From NCBI RefSeq assembly GCF_000745265.1, contig NZ_JQNN01000001.1:682001-746000 (forward strand): a DNA stretch of 64,000 bases. Direction: 5' to 3'. How positions within the stretch are numbered: position 1 is the stretch's first letter; every line of letters starts with the position of its first letter. Under the pieces are notes generated by a model. The model saw only the letters and a program-made list of their open reading frames with translations, was not told the origin of the DNA and made no database searches. Both the position numbers and the translations under genes were made by a program. This DNA is from Massilia sp. 9096 (GTDB lineage Bacteria > Pseudomonadota > Gammaproteobacteria > Burkholderiales > Burkholderiaceae_D). Positions 34,308 to 43,163 of this stretch are shown in pieces.

Positions 34308-35503
34308 TGAGCATGAACGAATTGCCCAACAACCCAGAGCCATCGAGCGTGAAAGGGCCGGCGGTGCCGGTGCTGCCGCCGCAGTCGCCTCCGCCGCAGT
34401 CGCCTTCCTTCGAGCCGCGCGTGCCCGAGCACCAGGGCCTGTTCCAGAAGCCGCAGAACCTCGCCATCATCGCGCTGGCCGTGCTGCTGGCGGTGCAGAC
34501 TTTCTCGACCCACACCCGCTTCAACAAGCTGCGCGAAGACGTCGCGCGCACGCTGCAGAAGGACAATGCCTCCAACGCCGAGACCGCGCAGGCGCTGCGC
34601 GAGACGCAGGAGGCCGCCAAGGAGCTGCAGGTCAAGGTCGGGGTGCTGGAAAACCGCCAGGCCGAGTCGCAGAGCCAGCAGGCCGCGCTCGAGCAGATGT
34701 ACCAGGACATTTCCAAGAACCGCGACGAGTGGGCGCTGTCCGAGATCGAGCAGGTGCTGTCCACCGCCAGCCAGCAGCTGCAATTGGCCGGCAACGTGTC
34801 TGGCGCGCTGATCGCGCTGCAGAACGCCGACCGTTCGCTGTCGCGCTCCGACAAGCCGCAATTCATCACCATCCGCCGCGCCATCGCGCGCGACATCGAC
34901 AAGCTCAAGGCGCTGCCGCAGGTCGACCAGGCCGGCATGGCGCTGCGCCTGGACAACGTGATCTCGCAGATCGACATGCTGCCGCTGCTGTCCGACGAGA
35001 AGCCGGCCGAGCCGACGGCGCCGTCGCGTATTGCAGCTGCATCGTCCGCCGGCGCGGCCAAGGGCAAGGCGCGCGCGGTGGCCGCCGGCACGGCTGCGCC
35101 CGCGGCGCCGGAATCGCTGGGCCTCGGCCAGCGCGTGACCCAGACCTGGCAGGCCTGGAGCCACGAAATGTGGGACGACATCCGCCAGCTGATCCGCGTG
35201 CGCACCGTCGAGACGCCGGACGCGCTGATGCTGTCGCCGAGCGAATCGTATTTCGTGCGCGAGAACCTCAAGCTGCGCCTGCTGAACGCGCGCCTGGCGC
35301 TGTTGTCGCGCAACGAAGGCACCTTCCGCGACGACCTCGGCGACGCCCAGGAGATGCTGGCCAAGTACTTCGACACGCGCGCGCGCTCGACCGTCGCGGT
35401 GCAGGGCTTGCTGCGCCAGGTCCAGGCCAACAACGTCACGATCGACGTGCCCGACCTGTCGGACAGCTTGAGCGCCGTACGCAACTACAAATCGAAGTCT
35501 TGA
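34304..35503 (+). CDS. hemX: HemX-type membrane protein (uroporphyrinogen-III C-methyltransferase-like domain)
   Basis: 399 residues. An N-terminal Pro-rich cytoplasmic tail leads to one membrane helix (NLAIIALAVLLAVQTFS, about 53-70), then a long coiled coil (EDVARTLQKDNASNAETAQA and onward) and the HemX body with SNARDEW-like ALSEIEQVLSTASQQLQLAGN. Although annotated as a methyltransferase in some databases, HemX has no methyltransferase motifs and is thought to help organise haem-synthesis proteins at the membrane. The start overlaps hemD in an ATGATGA junction with in-frame alternatives at 34307 and 34313. It is followed by hemY after 17 bases. Confidence 0.9.
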   Translation: MMSMNELPNNPEPSSVKGPAVPVLPPQSPPPQSPSFEPRVPEHQGLFQKPQNLAIIALAVLLAVQTFSTHTRFNKLREDVARTLQKDNASNAETAQALRETQEAAKELQVKVGVLENRQAESQSQQAALEQMYQDISKNRDEWALSEIEQVLSTASQQLQLAGNVSGALIALQNADRSLSRSDKPQFITIRRAIARDIDKLKALPQVDQAGMALRLDNVISQIDMLPLLSDEKPAEPTAPSRIAAASSAGAAKGKARAVAAGTAAPAAPESLGLGQRVTQTWQAWSHEMWDDIRQLIRVRTVETPDALMLSPSESYFVRENLKLRLLNARLALLSRNEGTFRDDLGDAQEMLAKYFDTRARSTVAVQGLLRQVQANNVTIDVPDLSDSLSAVRNYKSKS

Positions 35504-35520
35504 GCCGGGGAAGCTGAACG

Positions 35521-36717
35521 ATGCGTTTACTTCTCTGGTTAGTCGCTCTCATGGCCGCGGCCATCGGCATCGCCGTGACTGCGCGCTTCAATCCCGGCAA
35601 CGTGGTGTTCTTCTACCCGCCGCACCGGATCGACCTGTCGCTCAACCTGTTCGTGGTGCTGGCGGCGCTGCTGTTCCTGCTGCTGTACGGCCTGGTGCGC
35701 GCGGTGCGCGCGACGCTCGGCATGCCGCAGCGCGTGGCCGCCTACCGCCTGCGCAAGCGCGAGCGCGAAGCCAACAAGGGCTTGCGCGATGCCTTGAAAG
35801 CCCTGTTCGAGGGCCGCTTCGGCCACGCCGAAAAGGCCGCCATGCGCGCCGCCGAACTGCCCGAGAACGCCGGCCTGGCCGCCCTGATCGGCGCACGTGC
35901 GGCGCACCGCATGCGCGAACCGGCGCGGCGCGAAGCCTGGCTGGCCGGCATCGCCCACGACAACGCGATGAAGACCGCGCGTTTGATGACGGTGACCGAA
36001 CTGGCGGTCGACGAGCACAAGCCGGAAGGCGCGCTCGAGGCCGTGGCCGAACTGAACGCCAGCGGCCAGCGCCACATCCACGCGCTGCAGTGGGCGATGA
36101 AGGCCAACCAGCAGGCACGCAACTGGCCGGAAGTGCTGCGCCTGGTGCGCACGCTCGACAAGCGCAACGCGCTGCATCCGGCCTTGTCGAACCGCCTGCG
36201 CGAAATGGCCTACGACGACCTGCTGTCCGAAGGCGGCATCGACGCCGAGTCGATCCGGCGCGTGTGGGCCGGCATCCCGGCGCTCGACCGCGCGCAGCCG
36301 AACATCGCCGCGCGCGCCGCCGCCGCATTCAACGCGCGCGGCCTGCACGACGAGGCACGCATGATCGCCGAGGACGCCTTGAAGGCCGGCTGGGACGAGC
36401 GCGTGGTGCGCGCCTACCGCGACGCCGCCGGGCCGGAAGGTTCGCCGACGCTGCTGGCCCAGATCGAGAAGTGCGAAGCCTGGCTGCGCGAGCATCCGAA
36501 CGACGCCGAGCTGGCGCTGACCCTGGGCGTGCTGTGCCTGCGCCAGAAGCTGTGGGGCAAGGCCCAGCGCTACCTCGAGGCGGCGCTGTCGGACTCCACC
36601 GAGCCGGACAATGTGCGCGAGGCGCACCTGAAGCTGGCCCAGCTGCACGAGGCGCTCGGCCAGCAGGACGAGGCCAACCATCACTATCGGCAGTGTGCAC
36701 TGGCAACCGTGCTTTGA
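35521..36717 (+). CDS. hemY: HemY family membrane TPR protein
   Basis: 398 residues. Two membrane helices at the N-terminus (LLLWLVALMAAAIGIAVTAR and LNLFVVLAALLFLLLYGLV) are followed by tetratricopeptide-like helical repeats (KALFEGRFGHAEKAAMRAAE, LKLAQLHEALGQQDEANHHY). This is the proteobacterial HemY linked to HemX, distinct from the protoporphyrinogen oxidase also called HemY. The family is thought to act in late haem synthesis or its regulation. It ends the hem operon; a promoter element for ppa lies just after its stop. Confidence 0.92.
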   Translation: MRLLLWLVALMAAAIGIAVTARFNPGNVVFFYPPHRIDLSLNLFVVLAALLFLLLYGLVRAVRATLGMPQRVAAYRLRKREREANKGLRDALKALFEGRFGHAEKAAMRAAELPENAGLAALIGARAAHRMREPARREAWLAGIAHDNAMKTARLMTVTELAVDEHKPEGALEAVAELNASGQRHIHALQWAMKANQQARNWPEVLRLVRTLDKRNALHPALSNRLREMAYDDLLSEGGIDAESIRRVWAGIPALDRAQPNIAARAAAAFNARGLHDEARMIAEDALKAGWDERVVRAYRDAAGPEGSPTLLAQIEKCEAWLREHPNDAELALTLGVLCLRQKLWGKAQRYLEAALSDSTEPDNVREAHLKLAQLHEALGQQDEANHHYRQCALATVL

Positions 36718-36728
36718 TCGCCAGCAGC

Positions 36729-36734
36729 TATAAT
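36729..36734 (+). promoter_or_regulatory. Candidate -10 element of ppa
   Basis: A perfect TATAAT lies 12 bases after the hemY stop and about 50 bases before the ppa ATG. No strong -35 is at the usual distance, so the call is tentative. Confidence 0.4.
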
Positions 36735-36784
36735 TACCCCCTTTATTGTTTTTCCAGCAATCCATCAGTAAACAAGGACAACCC

Positions 36785-37321
36785 ATGAGCCTGAACAACG
36801 TCAACGCCGGCCGCGATGTGCCGAACGATTTCAACGTCGTCATCGAAATTCCGATGAACGGCGACCCCGTCAAGTACGAAGTGGACAAGGAGTCGGGCGC
36901 CATCTTCGTCGACCGCTTCATGGGCACCGCGATGCACTATCCGTGCAACTACGGCTACGTGCCGAACACCATCGCCGACGACGGCGACCCGTGCGACGTG
37001 CTGGTCATGACCCCGTTCCCGCTGCTGCCGGGCGTGGTGGTGCGTTGCCGCGCCATCGGCGTGCTGAAGATGACCGACGAAGCCGGCGGCGACTCGAAAG
37101 TGCTGGCCGTGCCGGTCGACAAGCTGCTGCCGCTGTACAGCGGCATCCAGACCGTGCAAGACGTGCCCGAGCTGACCCTGCGCCAGATCCAGCACTTCTT
37201 CGAGCACTACAAGGACCTGGAAAAGGGCAAGTGGGTCAAGGTCGAAGGCTGGGAAGGCCCGGACGCGGCCAAGCAGGAAATCGTCAACGGCGTGAAAGCG
37301 TACGAAGGCAAGCAGCAGTAA
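36785..37321 (+). CDS. ppa: Inorganic pyrophosphatase (family I)
   Basis: 178 residues, normal for soluble family I enzymes. It hydrolyses pyrophosphate to drive biosynthetic reactions. Metal and substrate residues are visible in [48 protein letters not shown] (the three-Asp metal site) and [10 protein letters not shown]. The ATG at 36785 follows an AAGGACA ribosome-binding site. It is monocistronic, downstream of hemY, and is followed by a terminator. Confidence 0.97.
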   Translation: MSLNNVNAGRDVPNDFNVVIEIPMNGDPVKYEVDKESGAIFVDRFMGTAMHYPCNYGYVPNTIADDGDPCDVLVMTPFPLLPGVVVRCRAIGVLKMTDEAGGDSKVLAVPVDKLLPLYSGIQTVQDVPELTLRQIQHFFEHYKDLEKGKWVKVEGWEGPDAAKQEIVNGVKAYEGKQQ

Positions 37322-37387
37322 TCGTTTTACTCGGCCGCCCGAGGCTGCGCTGTGTCGTATCGCAGCGCGGCCTCGGGCGGCATGGAA

Positions 37388-37424
37388 GGGCCGGCAGCCT
37401 GGTGGGCGCCGGCCCTTTTGTTTT
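37388..37424 (+). terminator. ppa terminator
   Basis: An 8-bp GC stem GGGCCGGC / GCCGGCCC with a 12-base loop is followed by TTTTGTTTT, about 70 bases after the ppa stop. Confidence 0.72.
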
Positions 37425-37521
37425 GCGCGGCCGGCGGATGGCCGCCGCGCGTCATGGCGTTTGCGTGAAGCGCCGCGCATCACAAGCCGCACGTCACCAA
37501 CCGCTCATTACCAGCCGCGCA

Positions 37522-38988
37522 TTACCAGCCGATATCCTGCAGCAGCGGGAAGGTGAGGTCGCGCGGCGGCGTCACCTGGTGGCTCAGGTCGTCGTTGATG
37601 GCCGGCTCCATCAGCTGGTTCGGCTTGGCCTCGGTGGTGTAGTGCGATACCGACGAACCCGGTATCAGCTCGCTCGGCGTGTACAGCAGGATGCGCCCGG
37701 CGGCATCGGTGCCGGCCAGGCGGTTCGGGTTCACGCCCAGGCTGGCCACTACGCCCGACTGGGTGCGCGAGCGCCGCTGCAGCGCCGCCTTGAGCGTCAC
37801 GCCGGCCGCCTGGGTGATGCGTACCGATGGAATCGCGATGGTCGGGTCGGAGCCGCTCAGACCGATCGGATCACCCGGTGCGTTGTCGGCCACCACCATG
37901 GCGATGGCGCCGGCGGCTTGCACGTTGAGCGCCTTGACCGTGAAGTTGCAGGCGCCGCGGTCGACCAGGGCAACGTTCCCGCGTACCGCCAGCGCGTTCA
38001 GGCTGCTCAGCGGCATGCACGCCAGGCCGGTGCCGTCCGCCTGGTCGACCACCGGCATCAGCTGGCCCTGGACCGGCGGATTGGCCAGCGGCGGGCCGAA
38101 GGACGCGTCGCCGACTTCATAGTTGCCGGCGGCCTGGCCGGCTGCTGCGCCCGAGACCGCCAGGTTCGAGGACGGCGCCAGCACACGCGGTACGTTGGCG
38201 GTCACGATCGGGCCGTTCCAGGACAGGCCGCGCCAGGTGATGGCCGAAGCGGCGCGCTGGGCGTCGGTGAGTTCGACCCAGGTGCGGTTCAGGCGATTGT
38301 CCAGCAGGTAGTAATCCCAGATCGACGGAATGCCCTGGATTTCCTCGCCGGTGGCGTCGTCGGTGAAGGTCTGGAAGCCCAGCCCGTGCGCGAATTCGTG
38401 CAGCAGCACCGTCACCAGGTCGATCCCGCTGCCGAACTGCTGGTCCAGGCCGAGGTAGAAGCCAGAACCGGGCAGGCAATCCGCGAACAGGCCCAGGCGC
38501 GAGTTGAAGCGGGCGACGATGTGCGGTTCGCCTGGCGTGGAAATGTCCTCGCCGGCCAGCTTGCTGGCCAGGGCGCTCGGGTACCAGGTGTTGGTGCGCG
38601 GTGCGTTCGGAAAGTCGGTCCAGATCTCGTTGGCGCCGGCCGAGCCCAGGGTGGCGCTGGTGGCCGTGCAGGACAGCGGCACGAAAGAGGCGCCGATGCG
38701 GATCGTGACGTTGCTGGTCAAGGTCGCGCCCCAGATGCTGGCCGCATACTGGAAGGCGTTCAGGCGCTGCTGGCCGAGCGTGGTGCCGCTGTTGCCGCCG
38801 ACCGGCGCGGCCGGGGTCGGGTCGTTGAAGCCGACCCCCGCCGCGTTCTGGTTGACGATCACGATCGTGGCGGCGGCCTGGGCCTGGGCCGCGCCCAACA
38901 GCAGGGCGGTAGCGCCGAGCACGGCGGCGCCGTGTTTCAGGCGCGGCAGATGCGGTGGCAAACGAAGCGGGAAATCAGCGGCTTTCAT
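37522..38988 (-). CDS. Secreted zinc metallopeptidase-like protein with inserted PA domain
   Basis: 488 residues with a signal peptide (AAVLGATALLLGAAQAQA). A gluzincin-type motif LLHEFAHGLGFQTF places zinc ligands at H197 and H201 with a catalytic Glu at 198. The Gly-Phe after it resembles metzincins, but the third His of HExxHxxGxxH is missing, so another residue must complete the zinc site. Residues about 320-420 form a protease-associated (PA) domain (RGNVALVDRGACNFTVKALN, GAIAMVVADN). The gene is downstream of a PEP-CTERM gene and a small post-PEP-CTERM-like gene, so a role outside the cell on surface protein or polymer is likely. Activity is inferred. Confidence 0.82.
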   Translation of the reverse strand: MKAADFPLRLPPHLPRLKHGAAVLGATALLLGAAQAQAAATIVIVNQNAAGVGFNDPTPAAPVGGNSGTTLGQQRLNAFQYAASIWGATLTSNVTIRIGASFVPLSCTATSATLGSAGANEIWTDFPNAPRTNTWYPSALASKLAGEDISTPGEPHIVARFNSRLGLFADCLPGSGFYLGLDQQFGSGIDLVTVLLHEFAHGLGFQTFTDDATGEEIQGIPSIWDYYLLDNRLNRTWVELTDAQRAASAITWRGLSWNGPIVTANVPRVLAPSSNLAVSGAAAGQAAGNYEVGDASFGPPLANPPVQGQLMPVVDQADGTGLACMPLSSLNALAVRGNVALVDRGACNFTVKALNVQAAGAIAMVVADNAPGDPIGLSGSDPTIAIPSVRITQAAGVTLKAALQRRSRTQSGVVASLGVNPNRLAGTDAAGRILLYTPSELIPGSSVSHYTTEAKPNQLMEPAINDDLSHQVTPPRDLTFPLLQDIGW

Positions 38989-39027
38989 GGTCGGACTCCT
39001 TGTGCGCGGCCTGGTCGGCGGGGTGGG

Positions 39028-39399
39028 TCAGCGCGCGCGCTCGGCGGCGTCGAGGCCTTGCACGCATTGGCTGGACAGCTTGCCGTCCGGCCCGCGCGTG
39101 ACGACTTCGTAGACCATGCGCGACTCGCCGATGCGCACGCCGCGGGCACCGTCGCTGCGCGAGAGGCTGGCGGCGGCGGACGGGCGGGCGGCGCCCATCG
39201 CGGCGTCGGGGGCGCCGCCGGGCGTGGCGGCGCGCAGGGCGCGCATCTCCTCGGGTGTCGGGGCGCGCATCTTGCCGGTGACAGCGTCTTTCACGACGAC
39301 CATGCCTTCCTGGTCCGCGGCGCGGGCCTGGATCGACAGCGTGGCGCACGCGCACAGCACGAGGACGGCGCTCAGGGTGAGCAGGGCTTGTTTGGGCAT
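39028..39399 (-). CDS. Small secreted protein of the post-PEP-CTERM-1 type
   Basis: 123 residues. A signal peptide (LLTLSAVLVLCACATLSIQA) is followed by GMVVVKDAVTGKMRAPTPEE, a motif I associate with small proteins encoded right after PEP-CTERM genes in Massilia-like genomes (the post-PEP-CTERM-1 domain). The C-terminal half has ESRMVYEVVTRGPDGKLSSQ. The ATG has a GAGGAG ribosome-binding site. The stop of the PEP-CTERM gene is 11 bases before its start, and it is 39 bases before the metallopeptidase gene, so one operon is likely. The domain name is recalled from family knowledge and not tested; function is unknown. Confidence 0.65.
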   Translation of the reverse strand: MPKQALLTLSAVLVLCACATLSIQARAADQEGMVVVKDAVTGKMRAPTPEEMRALRAATPGGAPDAAMGAARPSAAASLSRSDGARGVRIGESRMVYEVVTRGPDGKLSSQCVQGLDAAERAR

Positions 39400-39409
39400 G
39401 ACGATCTCC

Positions 39410-40081
39410 TCAGGATTTGCGCGCAGCGCGGCCCAGCAGCGGCAGCAGGCCCATGCCCAGCGCCAGCATCATCCAGTGCGAGGGCTCGGGGATGGCGGTT
39501 ATCACGCTGACCGTGTCCAGGCCGACATAGTTCAGGGAATCGGCGGCGCCGACGTAGCGGAACGCAAAGCGGCCGCTGCCGGTGAAATCGACGCCGACAA
39601 GGTCGTGCTGCCAGCTGGACGGATAATTGCCGTTTCCGCCCAGCGTGGCGAGCAGGGTGGTGAAGCTGGACGGATCGGCGCTCGCGCCGGACGAGAAGCG
39701 CACTTCGAGCACGTCGTTGAAGCCGGGCGTCCCGGTGCCGCGGCTGAAGAAGTCGAGCACCGTGGCGCCGTACAGGTCGAGCGTCGGAGTGATCAGCCAG
39801 TTGTCGACGGTGCCGCTGCCGTTGGCGGCGCCGAGGAAGCTGGCGGCGGCGTAGGAGTCCGCTGCGCCGGCCTGGGCCGAAAACAGGCCGGGGTTACCCT
39901 GCAACCAGCCGCTGCCCGGCGGCAGGCTGTCGTTGACCTGCACCCACCCGTTCAGCCCGCTGACACTGCCGAACCCTTCGTTGAGTATTTCCAGCCCGGA
40001 CGCACGCGCCGTCGTGGAACCCAGCGCTGCCAGCGAGAGTGTCGCTGCGGCGCACATGGTTTTCGCGGAAAGCCCTTTCAT
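39410..40081 (-). CDS. PEP-CTERM sorting domain protein, choice-of-anchor J type
   Basis: About 223 residues from the ATG at 40081, which has AAAGGA seven bases upstream; an in-frame ATG at 40096 lacks it. A signal peptide (MCAAATLSLAALGSTTARA) precedes a jelly-roll beta domain with LNGWVQVNDSLPPGSGWLQG, NWLITPTLDLYG and FAFRYVGAADSLNYVGLDTV, the choice-of-anchor J pattern. The C-terminus is AIPEPSHWMMLALGMGLLPL followed by a basic end, a PEP-CTERM signal. The protein is probably exported and cleaved by an exosortase not in this window. It heads the three-gene minus-strand operon. Confidence 0.85.
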   Translation of the reverse strand: MKGLSAKTMCAAATLSLAALGSTTARASGLEILNEGFGSVSGLNGWVQVNDSLPPGSGWLQGNPGLFSAQAGAADSYAAASFLGAANGSGTVDNWLITPTLDLYGATVLDFFSRGTGTPGFNDVLEVRFSSGASADPSSFTTLLATLGGNGNYPSSWQHDLVGVDFTGSGRFAFRYVGAADSLNYVGLDTVSVITAIPEPSHWMMLALGMGLLPLLGRAARKS

Positions 40082-40303
40082 GGGAAGTCCTTTCATGGAA
40101 GCCAGTAAGATGGTGACCGCTCGCGCTGGCTGACGACGAGACCATTGCCGACTTCATCTTATGGCTGAGATAACAACGAGCATTGATCTTCAGCTAATGG
40201 ATGAGCTGGATTGCATAAGTCGCGCCGCATGGGACCCGCAGGCGCATTGGGCGGTACAGGCGCGTGCGGGTGCGCAGGTGCGGCGCTTCGACAGGAAGGG
40301 GAA

Positions 40304-41374
40304 TCAGCCGCGCAGCCGGCGCAGGCGCAGCTTGCCGACGATACCGATCGGGAAGAAGTAGACCGAGAGCACGAACAGCACGCCCAGCCACAGCATCCAG
40401 CGGTCGGGATGCACGGCCGCGGCCAGCATCGGGACGCCGGCCAGGGCGTCGGACGCCTGGCCCATCAGCGTCTTGAGATAGTTCTGGGCCAGGATGAAGA
40501 GAAAGGCGCCGATCACCGCGCCGTACATCGTGCCCATCCCGCCGATCACGACGATCAGCAGGATGTCGGTCATGACCTCGAAGCCGAGCATGGTCTTGGG
40601 CCCGACGTAGCGCAGCCACAAGGCCATCAGCGCGCCCGCGAGCGCGGCGACCACGGCGGCCAGTACGTTGGCGAGCACGCGGTAGACCACCGTGCGGTAG
40701 CCCAGCGCCTCGGCGCGGAATTCGTTCTCGCGGATCGCCTGCAACACCCGGCCGAACGGCGAATTGACCAGGCGCAGCAGGAACAGGAACAGCAGCAGAG
40801 AGCCGAAGAACACGATGTAATAGGTGATCAACCTGCCGTCGACGACGCGCCCGAACACGGCGTGCTCGAGGGGCGTGAAGCCGGGCGAGAGCAGCGCGGG
40901 CACGCTGAAGGTGCGGCCGTCCTCGCCGCCGGTGAAGTCCGACAGCTGCGACGCCAGCACCCCGAACGAGGCTGCCACCGCCAGCGTGATCATGGCGTAG
41001 AAGATCGCGCGCACGCGCAGCGCGAACAAGCCGATGACCAAGGCCAGCACGACGGTCAGCAGCAGCGCCAGCGCCAGGCCGGCCAGCATGATGGCCCAGC
41101 CCGGCTCGTCGCTGCTGGCCAGCGCGATGCCCACGCCATACGCGCCGATGCCGTAGAACATCGTGTGGGCGAAGGACACGATGCCGGTGTAGCCCAGCAG
41201 CAGGTCGTACGACGCCACCAGCACGACATACACGCAGATCGTGGCCGCCGTGTTGAGCGGCCGGGCGCCGGAAAACAGGAAAGGCGCCAGCGCCAGGCCG
41301 AGCGCGATCAGCAGCAGCGCGCCGGACAGCGGCCGGCTGCGCGGCAGGTCGCCGGACAGGAGTCGGATCGGCAT
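40304..41374 (-). CDS. livM: Branched-chain amino acid-type ABC transporter permease LivM
   Basis: 356 residues, an integral inner-membrane permease with about nine helices. LLLGYTGIVSFAHTMFYGIG and the cytoplasmic loop SPFGRVLQAIRENEFRAEAL, which contacts the ATPase, are classic LivM motifs. The ATG at 41374 shares a base with the livH stop (TGATG), so the pair is coupled. It is the last gene of the receptor-hydrolase-transporter cluster. Liv-type importers carry branched-chain amino acids but also aromatic acids and amides, so the substrate is not fixed by the sequence. Confidence 0.92.
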   Translation of the reverse strand: MPIRLLSGDLPRSRPLSGALLLIALGLALAPFLFSGARPLNTAATICVYVVLVASYDLLLGYTGIVSFAHTMFYGIGAYGVGIALASSDEPGWAIMLAGLALALLLTVVLALVIGLFALRVRAIFYAMITLAVAASFGVLASQLSDFTGGEDGRTFSVPALLSPGFTPLEHAVFGRVVDGRLITYYIVFFGSLLLFLFLLRLVNSPFGRVLQAIRENEFRAEALGYRTVVYRVLANVLAAVVAALAGALMALWLRYVGPKTMLGFEVMTDILLIVVIGGMGTMYGAVIGAFLFILAQNYLKTLMGQASDALAGVPMLAAAVHPDRWMLWLGVLFVLSVYFFPIGIVGKLRLRRLRG

Positions 41375-42426
41375 CAGAGCTTCCCTTTCGTGTACACGCC
41401 GGCCGGGCGCCACAGCAGGATGAGGATCATCAGCGCGACGTTGGAGACCAGGTTGAGCTTGGGCGCCAGGAAGCCGGCGTAGTTCTGCACCAGCGCCATC
41501 AGGACGGCGCCGATGAAGCAGCCTTCGACCGAGCCGAGGCCGCCGACGATGACCACGATGAACACCGTCACCAGCAGGTCGCTGCCCATGCTGGCCGACA
41601 GGGTTTCCTTGTACAGGCCCCACATCACGCCGCCCAGCCCGGCCAGTGCCGAGCCGGCCGCGAACACGCCGACGAACAGGCGCCGGATGCGGTAGCCGAG
41701 GCTTTCCACCATGTCGCCGTTTTCGACGCCGGCGCGGATCAGCAGGCCGATGCGGCTGCGATTGAGCGTCATGACCATCGCGGCGAAGACCAGCATGCCC
41801 ACCGCCACCGCCAGCAAACGGTATTTTTCGACCGGCGCATCGCCCAGGAAGATGGCGCCGCGCAAGGCGGCCGGCAGTGGCAGCGGGATGGCCTCGGCGC
41901 CCCAGATTACGTTGATCAATTGCTCGGAGACGATCATGCCGCCCATCGTGATCAGGATCTGCTTCAGGTGCTGGCCATAGACCGGCATGATGACGACGCG
42001 CTCGAACGCCCAGCCGAGTAGCGCCGTGACAGCCATCGCCAGCAGCGCCGCCAGCCCGAGCGCGCCGAGGTTGGCGCCGAGCGAGTCGGCATCGAGCGAG
42101 CCGCGCATCGGCAGCAGCACCAGCGTGGCGGTATAGGCGCCGACCGTGACGAAGGCGCCGTGGCCGAAGTTCAGTACGTTCATCAGGCCGAACACCAGCG
42201 TCAGGCCGCTGGCCACGAGAAAGATCATCATCCCCATCGCCAGGCCGGCGGCGGTCAGCGTGATCCAGGTCGGCAGGCTGAGCAGGGGCAGCATGGCCAG
42301 CGCCAGGATGGGCGCCAGCAGCAGGGGAACGACGTCGCGGCGCGCGGCGGGCAGGGCGGTGGCCGGCGGCGCGGCCCTGCGGACGACGGTGGCGCTGGCG
42401 TCGGATCGGGTGTCGAGTTGCGTCAT
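41374..42426 (-). CDS. livH: Branched-chain amino acid-type ABC transporter permease LivH
   Basis: 350 residues with about eight membrane helices. LVFGLMNVLNFGHGAFVTVG is the LivH signature, and IVVIVGGLGSVEGCFIGAVL is the region near the ATPase contact. A Pro/Ala/Arg cytoplasmic tail of about 45 residues precedes the first helix, longer than usual. It forms the transmembrane pore with LivM. Its start overlaps the end of livF by four bases and it is coupled to livM. Substrate is inferred from the cluster, not from this sequence. Confidence 0.92.
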   Translation of the reverse strand: MTQLDTRSDASATVVRRAAPPATALPAARRDVVPLLLAPILALAMLPLLSLPTWITLTAAGLAMGMMIFLVASGLTLVFGLMNVLNFGHGAFVTVGAYTATLVLLPMRGSLDADSLGANLGALGLAALLAMAVTALLGWAFERVVIMPVYGQHLKQILITMGGMIVSEQLINVIWGAEAIPLPLPAALRGAIFLGDAPVEKYRLLAVAVGMLVFAAMVMTLNRSRIGLLIRAGVENGDMVESLGYRIRRLFVGVFAAGSALAGLGGVMWGLYKETLSASMGSDLLVTVFIVVIVGGLGSVEGCFIGAVLMALVQNYAGFLAPKLNLVSNVALMILILLWRPAGVYTKGKL

Positions 42427-43163
42427 TGATGCGAATCCAGTGAAAGTCCCAGCAGCCGCTGCTGCAGCGTCTCGTCGGCGGCCAGGCCGGCCATCGTGCC
42501 GTCATGGACGACGCGGCCGTCGTCCATGACGCTCACGCCGTCGCCGAGATGCTTGACGAAGTTGAAGTTCTGTTCGACCAGCAGGATGGTGGTGCTGGTG
42601 TCCTTGAGTTCGCGAAAGGCCGCCATCAGGCTTTGCACGATGGCCGGGGCCAGGCCCTTGGTCGGTTCGTCGACCAGCAGCAGCTTGCGCGGTTCGACGA
42701 TCGCGCGCGCGATCGCCACCATCTGCTTCTGGCCGCCGGACAGGTAGCCGGCCGGATAGTTCCAGAATTTTTTCAGCGCGGGAAAGAAGCCGCAGATCCA
42801 ATCGACGCGCGCCATGTCCATCGGGCCGTCGCGCGCGGCCAGGTACAGGTTCTCGCGCACGGTGAGCGTCGAGAACACCGACATGCTTTCCGGTACGTAA
42901 GCGATGCCGGCGCGCGCGATCTCCGGCGTGTTCAAGCGCGTGATGTCGCGCCCTTCGAAGCGGATCGCGCCGCTGCTGGCGCGCCACAGGCCCATGATGG
43001 TGCGCAGCGTGGTGGTCTTGCCGGCACCGTTGCGGCCCAGCAGCACGGTCAGGCCGCCGCGCTGCACCGCCAGGTCCACGCCCTGCAGGATGTGGTACTG
43101 GCCGATATGGGTGTGCACGCCGCTGAGGGTGAGGATAGGCTCAGGCTGCTTGAGTGATGCCAA
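42423..43163 (-). CDS. livF: ABC transporter ATP-binding protein LivF, starting with TTG
   Basis: About 246 residues. Walker A GRNGAGKTT, the ABC signature LSGGQKQM and Walker B LLLVDEPTKGLAP are intact, as are the Q-loop and VEQNFNF. The start is read as TTG at 43163 because a perfect AGGAGG sits six bases before it and the following ASLKQPEPILTLSG matches the family N-terminus. An ATG at 43202 lacks such a site and would add a non-conserved leader. The gene overlaps the end of livG by 23 bases. It powers import together with LivG, LivH and LivM. Confidence 0.93.
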   Translation of the reverse strand: MASLKQPEPILTLSGVHTHIGQYHILQGVDLAVQRGGLTVLLGRNGAGKTTTLRTIMGLWRASSGAIRFEGRDITRLNTPEIARAGIAYVPESMSVFSTLTVRENLYLAARDGPMDMARVDWICGFFPALKKFWNYPAGYLSGGQKQMVAIARAIVEPRKLLLVDEPTKGLAPAIVQSLMAAFRELKDTSTTILLVEQNFNFVKHLGDGVSVMDDGRVVHDGTMAGLAADETLQQRLLGLSLDSHQ

